23,511 nucleotides of DNA from Ophiothrix spiculata. Lineage: Eukaryota; Echinodermata; Ophiuroidea; Amphilepidida; Ophiotrichidae. Below the pieces are notes generated by a model, which was not told the origin of the DNA, did no database searches, and saw only the letters and a list, made by a program, of their open reading frames with translations. Positions 9,036-18,600 of the stretch are shown piece after piece. The stretch is from assembly GCA_000969725.1 (NCBI GenBank), contig JXSR01S032646.1. One strand, written 5' to 3'. Made by a program: the position numbers and the translations under genes. Position 1 is the first letter of the stretch, and each line of letters begins with the position of its first letter.

Positions 9036-9120
9036 CAAGATGAAAGGTTAGTTTATAAGCTCATTATGGTGAAATTATTTGAAACAGTTGACACTCGGTC
9101 CTTAGCGTTATGCTACGGAG

Positions 9121-9392
9121 CCCAGTAACAGCCAGATTCCTTTTATCCGTTTGCTGTGCGTTTTGCACTCCCTGGAGAAACTCGATTTTCTCCTACGATT
9201 ATCAGAGCTCAGAGTGTTTGCTTACATTCATTTCAAGAGATTTTAGGAAGCTTTTTCAACATTCATCTGAGATGCTATGTAACAGTTATAATACAGTGTT
9301 TTCAATGAGAGACGTGTAGGAATGAATTGTCTTCAATGTACCAGTACCCTTACAGTGCAAAACGCACCGCAACCGGATAAAAGGAATCTGAC
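9121..9392. mobile_element. Foldback element with about 47-bp arms
   Basis: CCAGATTCCTTTTATCCGTT followed by TGCTGTGCGTTTTGCACTCC (9132-9171) is matched by the complement of GTGCAAAACGCACCGCAACC and GGATAAAAGGAATCTG (9355-9390), with few mismatches. About 180 bases lie between the arms. No clear target duplication and no transposase. Confidence 0.6.
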
Positions 9393-10245
9393 CTTTCGAT
9401 ATTCATATTGTAATCCATAGATTAAAGAAAGTAAAGATAGGAAACTGGTCTATTTGTACCCTAAAAATTTGGGGATTGCGCCACGCGGGCACTAGATCCG
9501 AAACGTATCCTACTCAGTAGGGATACGCTCACCTCCATTGACCCTCTGTATAGAAGAATTTCATAAGTCAATATCTTCTTTCAGAGTGCAAAAAAGTTGC
9601 CCAAATTTGGTTTAAAAAATTACTCTACGATTTTAAAATACTCACAATTAATATTCCAAAGTCATTGAGGATCATTTCATTGAATCTTTGGGTCGTGCAT
9701 GTAAACTTAGTTTACTACAAATTGATGAAACAACTTTTACAACTCATGACTGAACGATGTCAATTGACTTTCAAGTGACACTGTTGATCGTCACTTGTTG
9801 AGACTACGCGTGCGTTGTGACTCTGCTCTGCGTTCTGTTGCTAATATTACTTGCCTACAAGTTCAACGCAATACGCATCTTACATTTTTCCACCAAATTG
9901 TGCGTGCGTAAGCAAGGAACAACGCTTGACTGGCTTGATAGCTGCATTCTCGGTCAATTACCATTCAGTTGCCAGAGTTAGGGTTTATTTTCAAAAAAAA
10001 AATCAAAGTTTTTTTTGATAATTATCAAATATATTTCATTTTGAAGAGCTAATTGAAAGAAATCTAACAAGCCATAATTACGCTCTTGTGGTTGCAGAGA
10101 TACATCAATTTTATTGCTGGAATTTTGGGGCCCTACAATAGAACCAACTGTGCATGAAGAAGCTTGAGGAGGGTGATTAAGACTAAATTTCATGAAAAAT
10201 AAGGCTCTCAGTCAAAATTTAAATGGATCAAGAAAATACCGTACT
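9393..10245. other. HPS5 intron 1 segment, one small hairpin only
   Basis: CGTATCCTAC (9504-9513) and GTAGGGATACG (9517-9527) form a short hairpin with one bulge. Otherwise no exon or element is recognisable. Confidence 0.45.
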
Positions 10246-10433
10246 GGCTTTTGCCACGGAAACCCAACTAGGCAACTTGGTACTTGGAACCAAGTAAGCT
10301 GAAAGAAGCTGTAAATCTTTAACAGGGCTTCAAGATGTTTTTAAAATTCAGTTTTGACTGCAGGAGGAAGACCGGAGCATCCGAGAAAAACCAGCAGAAG
10401 CGAGCATGGACTGTTAACCAAATGCACATAAAG
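10246..10433 (-). mobile_element. Second copy of the V-domain-like SINE, lacking its tRNA head
   Basis: The reverse complement starts GCTTTATGTGCATTTGGTT and continues AGTCCATGCTCGCTTCTGCT and CGGTCTTCCTCCTGCAGTCA. It ends CTTGGTTCCAAGTACCAAGT and GGCAAAAGCC, so it is collinear with copy 1 from about 8851 to 9022. The A and B boxes are missing, as in a 5'-truncated insertion. It lies 1.2 kb from copy 1 in opposite orientation. Confidence 0.7.
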
Positions 10434-10492
10434 CTAGAGGACCACAGCAGCCATTACAGTTTGACAGTTCTTTCTATACAACGCATGCATTC

Positions 10493-10516
10493 TCATGTGC
10501 TAAAATTAGCACATGA
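10493..10516. repeat. Perfect 11-bp hairpin
   Basis: TCATGTGCTAA (10493-10503) and TTAGCACATGA (10506-10516) are exact complements with a two-base loop. Isolated, with no T-tract terminator context that would suggest a gene. Confidence 0.4.
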
Positions 10517-11029
10517 CTTTTTTGCTATTTGCCATTCCTTTTTTGTTGGATCACTCATGTATTATTGTTAACAATATTAATGAGTATCTACTTAAGTGTT
10601 TGTTGATTGAAAAAATCAAAATGTGTACTTTGATCATGCATTTGTTAATTTGAGGTGATTGTTTACATAAAAATGATCATGAATTTTCACAAGTTTATGT
10701 TTGGTAAACTCCTTGACTACCATGGCCTATGGCTTAAGCGACTCACTAAGGTGTGCAAGAGCACATTTCCCACATTTTTCATGATGCGAGTTGTTCAAAA
10801 TGAGACTTCAAAAAATTAAAGATTGTTCAATGTTCAAACATATCTTCAAACATCATTTTTGTATGACTAACAACTTCGGGAAGTGTTTATAATTAGTAAA
10901 ATTTATTATAAATAACGTTTGTCATGTTTGTGGAGTGTTGCAGTTCGTATCCGATAAAAATTATCATTTTTTGGGATATTGGGTATGTCTATGTGCACTT
11001 ATGCGACAGGTTTGATTGCAGAGCTTGCT

Positions 11030-11060
11030 TCTGGCAGTGGTACCAAATACCACTGCCAGA
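11030..11060. repeat. Perfect 13-bp hairpin
   Basis: TCTGGCAGTGGTA (11030-11042) pairs exactly with TACCACTGCCAGA (11048-11060) over a five-base loop. It could be the core of a short palindromic element. The stem is shorter than a typical microRNA precursor. Confidence 0.45.
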
Positions 11061-11514
11061 TATTTTGGGTAAGTCCATTACATGGTGATGTTAGTAACTA
11101 AAGTCTCTGCCAAAATTCCTCGGACAAAATTGATCAAGTGACCACAGATTGCAGCATACGATCGCGTTTGTAAACAATTGGCCCTGCACTCTGGATGTTT
11201 ATTAACATCGTCCGAAGAATAGTGACGCTGACTTTACCAGCTATACGGTTAAATTGTAATCATAATATCAATCACATCAATAATTTAAATTCCACTAAAA
11301 CTTTCTGCATTTTTTGGAAAATGAGGATCTTTTCTCTCCCCATTGATCGCAAAACACGATCTGATTCACTGCGATTGATAATCTTGTTCATACAGATCGC
11401 GCGCGGAACTATACTGATTCTGTTGCACCTATACCGTACGCCAAACAACTGACCCATAATAATGACCCTGATGATTACATCACCAATATAGCCTTGAATG
11501 TTATAGCTTAATCC

Positions 11515-11564
11515 NNNNNNNNNNNNNNNNNNNNNNNNNNNNNNNNNNNNNNNNNNNNNNNNNN
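11515..11564. other. Assembly gap (50 N)
   Basis: Exactly fifty N, a conventional placeholder, so the true distance is unknown. A reverse transcriptase reading frame runs into the gap from the right and is not recognised on the left. Confidence 0.95.
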
Positions 11565-11700
11565 AGTTTGCCGGTTTGGTTCGATCACCTTTTTTGAATA
11601 TGGGTGTAATATTGGCACACAGCCAGTCTCGTGGTATGAGTCCAGTATCAAACGAAAGTATATGAGGCACGAGTTGAGTGCAATCTCCCCATGTTAATCA
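11565..11700 (-). pseudogene. Non-LTR retrotransposon reverse transcriptase fragment
   Basis: Minus-strand frame ...GLIPRDWLCANITPIFKKGD followed by RTKPAN ending at the N gap. The pattern S..TG.IP.DW..A.I.PIFKKGDR..P.NYRP is the start of the reverse transcriptase domain in Jockey/CR1-like LINEs. The preceding codons (CTQLVPHILSFD) fit the usual L.P.L...F..S region. Only about 45 codons are visible. It lies within HPS5 intron 1, in the same orientation as that gene. The clade is undetermined. Confidence 0.75.
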
Positions 11701-11926
11701 GCGGGACTAAATTTGCTTATCAATTTCATTTCCATCCTGCCAACGACGTAACAAATTAGTCTCGTTATACAACATTTATGATTGTAACAGACGGGACATT
11801 CGCGTAAATTCACTTGGTTGACCATAGCATAGCAAATGAAGACTGGTAAAAGAGATTTTGGGAGCGAATCATTTTTGCTTCGCTCGCTATCTATTAACGT
11901 GGCTCCTCGTAAATCGTGCTTCAATG

Positions 11927-11988
11927 CTTCAACGGTGTGTGTGAGGTGAGCGACCATAATAAAAAAAGACACACATACCGTTGAAGAA
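11927..11988. repeat. Short inverted repeat, 17-bp arms
   Basis: CTTCAACGGTGTGTGTG and CACACATACCGTTGAAG are complementary with one mismatch around a loop of about 28 bases. Minor feature in HPS5 intron 1, of unknown role. Confidence 0.35.
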
Positions 11989-12152
11989 CCTTTAACTAGT
12001 CCAAAGTGAGCCACCATTGCCGTTTTTAAAAGTAACTAATTAAGCTGACAAGTGACAGTGTGATTTAATAAAGAAGTGTCAAGTGTCATGATAAGCTTAA
12101 TCATGTAACATTTTTACTATAGTATAGACTATTATAGTAGAGACATACTTAC

Positions 12153-12235
12153 CAATACCATGATGATGATTTCATTGTTTTGAAGCCAACAAGACTTGAA
12201 CTTGATTGTAAACTTCACAATACCGGAAGTATTTG
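12153..12235 (-). other. HPS5: Candidate HPS5 non-coding first exon
   Basis: On the minus strand ATTG|GTAAGTATG at 12156-12148 is a near-perfect splice donor, and the next good acceptor in transcription direction that leads to the HPS5 start is at 7548. An exon ending at 12153 would splice to 7547 across a 4.6-kb intron. The right-hand limit (transcription start) is not visible; I set it arbitrarily just beyond the ETS site at 12222-12230. The exon contains an ATG at 12175-12173 that opens a short upstream ORF. Inferred from splice signals and gene order only. Confidence 0.5.
12222..12230. promoter_or_regulatory. ETS/GABP-type site ACCGGAAGT
   Basis: The nine bases match the GABP/ETS consensus exactly. 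The site lies about 70 bases upstream of the candidate HPS5 donor and about 290 bases upstream of the ETNK ATG, between the two genes. Occupancy is inferred. Confidence 0.5.
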
Positions 12236-12251
12236 GCATGTGATATTTTGT

Positions 12252-12263
12252 TGACCTTTGACA
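12252..12263. promoter_or_regulatory. DR1-like nuclear receptor element
   Basis: TGACCTTTGACA reads TGTCAAAGGTCA on the other strand: two AGGTCA-like half sites in direct repeat with one base between, the form bound by HNF4, RXR and COUP-TF type receptors. It is 20 bases from the ETS site in the shared promoter region. One short motif of this kind can occur by chance. Confidence 0.35.
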
Positions 12264-12517
12264 TTCAATCAGCTGTGATGTTTCCTGAATCAAATAAGAT
12301 TTCTCTAAAATTTATAAAAAAATCTTACAATTAGTACAAAATAACATATTTTAGTTCTAAAGTTTATTGATTTATTTTTTATTTTGATAGAATTATATTT
12401 GATCAATCATAATAGGTCAGAAATATATTCAAACTATTTCCAACTTAGGCAATTTAGTAAACACTGTAACTTAAGCTTACCGAGTCCGTCTATCGCCGCA
12501 GAATTTTAACCAAAGTT

Positions 12518-12640
12518 ATGGCTACTACTGAATTGAGGAGAGTTGATGTGACCATTGATGATTGCAATGTGGAGCCAGGAATGCTTGAGGTCATGAAAGT
12601 TTTGCGACCAGACTGGAAATCAGATGACATAAAATTCAAG
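12518..12640 (+). CDS. ETNK1: ETNK exon 1 (coding part)
   Basis: 41 codons from the ATG to AAG|GTAAGC (phase 0). It encodes an N terminus ending LRPDWKSDDIKFK, which leads into the FTDGISNK motif of exon 2 just as in ETNK proteins. The 5' UTR appears short and unspliced, but its start is unknown. Confidence 0.9.
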
Positions 12641-15600
12641 GTAAGCTTACAATCATTATCATAACAATGTTACTTGTGTACATCATCAAAAATGATATGT
12701 TCAATTGCAATGATAGGCATGTACATGATATATATATTCCACTTGTTTTTCAACAAAATCACATTAGATGGAAATATATTAAAATTCCCTTCAAAATGAG
12801 GGGTCAACCACCTGAAACGTTGGAGAAATTAGTTCGCAAAGTCAAACAAGAATTTGAGCTCGTTTTATTGATCTAGACGTTTTACTGAGCTCTCATTTTT
12901 ATGAGATGGTGGATGGGGTTTGAGGAATTCAGCGTTTGGGATTCTGGAACTAGAAGAAATGGTGAAATATGTGTGAAAAACAAAAAAGTGCTTCCATTTC
13001 ATGAAATCTGGCTGTTTGTATCTTTTATCAAGGATTTGAGACCTATAGAATTAAACTTTTACTGGGCCAGAAACCTAGTCTGAGCTTCTAGACACATTTT
13101 CATACATATCTCCATCCAAAACATAGCTCAGCAGTGAAATCTCACGTAGGTTGTGAGAAAAATATGAGCAATATTTTTGTACCAAAATCTCTAAAAATCT
13201 GAAGAAATCTGACTCTGCTCATTTTAATGAAAAGGCTATTTGCACTGAGATGATGCATATATTTCCCTGTACTGCTTCCCAACCTAATTCCCATAAATAC
13301 GGTGCAAATAAGATCAATTTCTGACCATATTCTCAGTGAGACGGGATTAGTGATTAGTCACACAGAGACGGTGCTATAAATTATTTTAAGGCGCACCATT
13401 TAACTTTAAATTAGAAAGGGGGGGGGGGACGACTGAGAACTGTTTCGTAGGCAGTTCAGTTTTCCCCTTTGCCTCATTGAAGCAAAGTTATCTTTTTTCC
13501 TCACAAATTAAAAAAATGAAGATCCTCACTGCCCTTCATAAGTTAGCTCAATCAATGACTATAGTTTGCAGAAAAATGCAAATTTCTTGGCAAGAACATT
13601 AAAAGACCACATTTCCCTCCAAAAGTACAACTTTTCCGGCAAGGAACTTTCTAGTATGCCCATCTTTCCCACATGAGTACCAAAGTTGATTACAAGTATA
13701 AATTTTGAAATTCCTTAGAAATTGATAGAACCGTGTCCGAATCTACACCATTACTAATAAATAAATAAATAAAGAAAGAAAATATTTGTTCTTGCAGATT
13801 TTCACAGATGGAATCTCAAATAAGATTGTTGGCTGCTACATGGGAGAAGATAAACAAACCATGGTATTATTTAGAATATATGGCAAGAAAACTGAACTGA
13901 TCATTGATAGACAGAAAGAAATTGAGACATTCCACACTCTATTTAAAGTTGGTTGTGGACCAGAACTTTACGCTGCCTTCAATAATGGATTAGCCTATGA
14001 ATATGTGCCAGGTGTGATTTTGACTACATCCAGTGTCAAAGATGAAAAAGTTTACAAGTAAGTTTGTGGCTAATAAGTGAGTTGGGAGTTGCGAGTGTAA
14101 GGTGCAAGACTAAAATGAGACTCAAATGTATATAATTAAAAGTTGCAAGTTTGACTCTCCAAGTTGATACATTAACAATATGTGAAAACTTTTTCAAAGT
14201 GAGTTTTAATTTTGTATGTGTTTGGGTTTTCAACTTGCAGATTTCTACTTGCAGTGCTAAAGAATTCACTACTCACACAATAAATGAACAAATTACAGCT
14301 TACAAACGGTAACTCACAGCTGGTATCTGTAAGCTGGTTTTGGTTACAGGAATTTTTTTTGTGATACTTTGATTTGATTTTGATTTGCTCTATTTAAGAT
14401 CTTAATCACATAAAAGTATACAGTTTATGGTATTCACTATATGCTCCAGGGGTGTGAGAGTTCAGCTTTTAAGCTGATTTCAGCTCTTTTTCATGAGTTT
14501 AAGAGGTCATAATTTCAGCTTTTTCTTTCATTTTCAACCTGTTTTGGACATTTTGTCGCTATTTTCAGCTTTTTTCAGTTATTTTTATCATATGACTCTC
14601 ACACCCCTGAATTGCTCCTGGGAAGGCATATTTTAAGTGATGGGGAAAATCCTCATCAATTTCAGATATGAGTGCCTCCCCCAGGAGTGTATAGCGAATA
14701 CCATATACACTGTTCGTTATGTACACTTGTGACTTAAGGCCTTACAGTGCTTTCTTAGATGTGAGATGTGACCTTTTTGAGGGTTGTTTCTTCTCCAAAA
14801 CATCTTGACAGATGAGAAGGATAACTTTCCAAATTATTCATTAATGCTGTTAATGTTAAAATAATACACTTGTGGTTGCAAATAAATATGTTTTGTATTA
14901 CCATTTTTACCAATTATTTCTGTTCCTAGATTAATCACAAGAGAAATGAGCAGGTTACACGCCGTCAAACCAGACGATGGCAAGATACCTGAAGCAAGTG
15001 TATTCAAGACAGTAAAGAAGTGGTTAGACACTCTACCAACTCAGTTTGAAGATGCTGCTAAACAAGAAAAGTTAGTATCACACTTGGTAATTAAGGTGTG
15101 CAATTATAAAGGTAGTCTAGATATAATTGAGCCAATGCCAAAATCTGAGTTAAGGTAGAATTCATTGGCTAGCTGTTCAAGACGTGAGGAACTGTATGCA
15201 GGAAAGACCTGCTTGGAAAGCCGTCTTTGGAGTCCGTTCCTCTGGAATGCCATAAGCATAAGAAATTTAAAGCCAGCAGCTCATTGCAAGAAAGTAACTA
15301 GCTCTGGCTTAATTTGAAAGATCAAATTACTGTACCAGATATAATATAATGCTGATGTACAAATCATCCAGTGGTATATGAAGGTTAGAAATCTTGAACA
15401 TTGAACAATTATCCTGGTAGATCTTCATCCAAATATACTTTGGAGCACATCAATGCAGAATTTCTATATGGTGTTTTCATCTCATAATGAGAACAGCTGG
15501 GCCATCTATGAGTCTAGTTTTTGCAATATTGGGATCAGTCATTGATTAAGATATTTCTGCCAATTAACACAGCTGACTCCAAACAGTGCCACAAATTTAT

Positions 15601-18600
15601 TGGGTGAGTTGCGTTGTAGAAATCCAAAATGCATGAATGTACTTTTATAAAAAAAAACCTTAATAGTTTTATACTCATTTACAGGTCTAAAGCTTCTAAG
15701 ATGTTCTCTTTTTGAATCTACAGGTATTTGCAGAAAGTTCCAAATCATGCCAAATTACGTACTGAATTAGACATGCTTGAACAAGAATTGACCAAGTTAG
15801 ATTCACCAGTGGTGTTCTGTCATAATGATATCCTGCTTGCAAATGTCATCTATGATGAATCCAAAAGTAAGTCAACGTTGCATGTGTAGATATTGTCTAG
15901 TGCATAATCGTTGACTTGGCACCTTCCCGGGGGGATACTCCCCTTGAAAAATGGTATGGGCATGTGCATCACTGTAGACTCCTCAGCATGCAGTTCCCTA
16001 GGCTAAGAACCTTTTTTCAGCATGTTTCAGTTCTTTAAAGCCCTATTTTTTCAAAGTATCATTTCTTTAAGTTTAAGCCCTCATTTGTGGTGCTCACCAG
16101 TTCTCTATCTCTCCCCCTATTTTACCCTACCCCCACCTGGTCAGTGGTCATGTTCCCCTACTGTAACTTTGCAGATGTTTTCTTTATGAACATGTGGAAC
16201 CATTGAGCAGTTTTTAACTTCTTTTTGATCCAAAAGAGGAATTTGGCTATAATGTGTATAAGGCGTATGAGAAGAATGTAAGCATGCATATGGTATCAAA
16301 ATCTCTATCTGATGGGCAAAGTTGAACTGGGCAGGGTCAAATAAAAGAGTGGCATCATGTACTTTCAGCAGCTCTAAATTGACCAATAATAATCCAGAAT
16401 TTCACATTTTAATTAGAAATGCAATGTGTAGCAGAGAAGATACAAGCTATCCTCTAGACCTTCTCATATATAATTGAATCATTTATATATAGGATATATT
16501 TTGCCAGCAATTTTGGGCATTACATAACAAGTTGGCAAAATTGCAGCAATCAGCTGATATACACATTTTCATTAGCACACCATAATATGAAGGTTTTTCA
16601 GCTATAAGTTATCTACTGCAAAGGTGTATGAATAATGAATAATGAACACAAGAAATAAGAATTTTTTGTGTATTGGTCCATGACAGTATGTATATCAGGC
16701 CTGATGTATAGTCATAGTACTCTTTAAAATAATAATACTCTATCCTACTTTTATGTTATTTTTCAGACAAAGTGTGCTTTATAGACTATGAATACGCTAG
16801 TTACAACTACCAAGCTTTTGACATAGGCAATCATTTTGATGAAATGGCAGGTACATGTGCAATACTTTCTTCTTATATTTTCCTTCATTTTTTACAATGT
16901 GTGTTGCTGATACCCCTTTATGTTTTCATCTGCTTCTTTGATTGAAGTGCTGATGAGATAAGAGCATTGCCTTAAGAACTCATAAGTTGTAAGTTGTAAC
17001 TCACAGGTTGTAAGTTGTGAGTCTTGCTATCAGCACTGTGTCTCCCTGTATCCTTGGGCAAAACACTTGACTAAATTTTTGGATAGCCATTTTTTTTGGA
17101 TAGCCATGTGAATTCATTGTGCAGGTAACTTCATTAGAGCTTTATCTTGGAGTGTTGCATAGTACATCAACTTATCCAATATTGAAATCACAATATTCTG
17201 TTGATTATAATATGATATAGCACAGCAAAATAAAATGTGTTTTATTTTCCATTTCGAATTTTGCTCATAAACATTTTCCACTTATATTATCATGTATCTT
17301 TTTCTGAAATATCTTTGTTGTTGTTCAGGTTTAGATGTTGTTGATTACAACCTTTACCCAGACAAAGTCTTCCAGCTGAAATGGCTCAGGGAGTACCTGC
17401 TAGCATGGCATGAGGTGACTGGCAACTCAGACCCTGTCACTGACAGGGAAGTAGAAATCCTCTATGCAAAGGCCAACAAATTTGCACTGGTAGGTTGACA
17501 CTAGGTATCATTGTTACAACCCAGTTTGTAAACAAATATGTGTTATCAGAGGTACATGATCAGCTATTGTTAACTAGCCATTTTGTCTTTAACTTTTGAT
17601 CCAATACATCATAATTTGGTATTATAATAGGTTTAAGCTTAATAATGCAAGTTATATAACTCATACAAAGATTTTAGTCATTTGATTGGTTGAAGGATGT
17701 TCATCATTTTTTCCATTTTCAACTCTTCAACGAGAGTGCATTTTTTATTTTCCATTGCACTCGACCCGTGCAATGGGAAATTAAAAAAAAAAAACACTCT
17801 GTTTTGAATTGTGCTGATGTTTACCATTGTTTGGCCTTAGAAATGGATAAAATGGCAAGAATCTTTGTATGAGTTATATAAAACAAATAATGAATGTTTC
17901 AATTCGTGCAATGGAAAGAATATTCTCATTCGATGAAAGATGAAATGTTCCATTTTACTTGGCTTCGCCTCGTTAAATGGAACATTTCATATTTCATCTC
18001 ATGAGAATATTCTTCCCATTGCACTCATAACATTCATTATTTGTATATTATTGAATGAATTTTAGGGTGTGTTGCTATTAGCCTGAAACTCATACCTACT
18101 ACCACCACTGCATACTATAATGATGGGATTGTAAATATTGGGTGACAAGCTGTTGCATCCATAGAGGGTGTAGCAGCAATGCTGCATATGTATTAGATGA
18201 TTAACAATGGAAAATTACCTTGCTCATTTAAGTCTGGGTTGTTAACCAGCATTAAGAAGCACCTCTGACCCTAGAATAAAAAAAAATCAATGGGTGCATA
18301 CTTGCTAGATCTATATCAAAGTTGGGTTGTCACTCTGGCAACCCAATTAAGTTTATTATCAATATTCTCATAAGATTTGTGAGAAATTTAGCACATTTTT
18401 CCCAAAAATGATCCTTTATCAGATATCGTGAGAAAAATTATTTTTGGAACATTCTGCCAAGTCCATAAAATCGGTCTATCTAGGTTACAACATGCCTGTC
18501 CAAACATTGGAAGTGGTACCGTACTAGGGAACATTTTGCCTGTCCAAACATTGTTTTGGGGATAAAGCATCATTATTGGTATTATTTTGGGTGCCTCTGT

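Larger units (their letters stand above)
12153..12517. promoter_or_regulatory. Putative bidirectional HPS5/ETNK promoter region
   Basis: This interval separates the candidate HPS5 first exon (minus strand) from the ETNK start codon (plus strand). It holds a consensus ETS/GABP site, a DR1-type element and the short ETNK 5' UTR. ETS/GABP sites are known to be common in animal bidirectional promoters. No TATA box is placed convincingly. The transcription starts are not seen, so the assignment rests on the arrangement of the two genes. Confidence 0.55.

Noticed and set aside
11030-11060. 13-bp perfect hairpin as a microRNA precursor
   Set aside because: The stem is too short, and pairing does not extend into the flanks.
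11694-12017. 107-codon minus-strand frame
   Set aside because: No recognisable domain; it is in the HPS5 leader intron and overlaps a short inverted repeat.
13798-14057. Arg67 instead of the lysine usual in the third N-lobe strand of kinases
   Set aside because: Arginine at this place (RIYG) is normal for ethanolamine and choline kinases, so it is not a loss of function.
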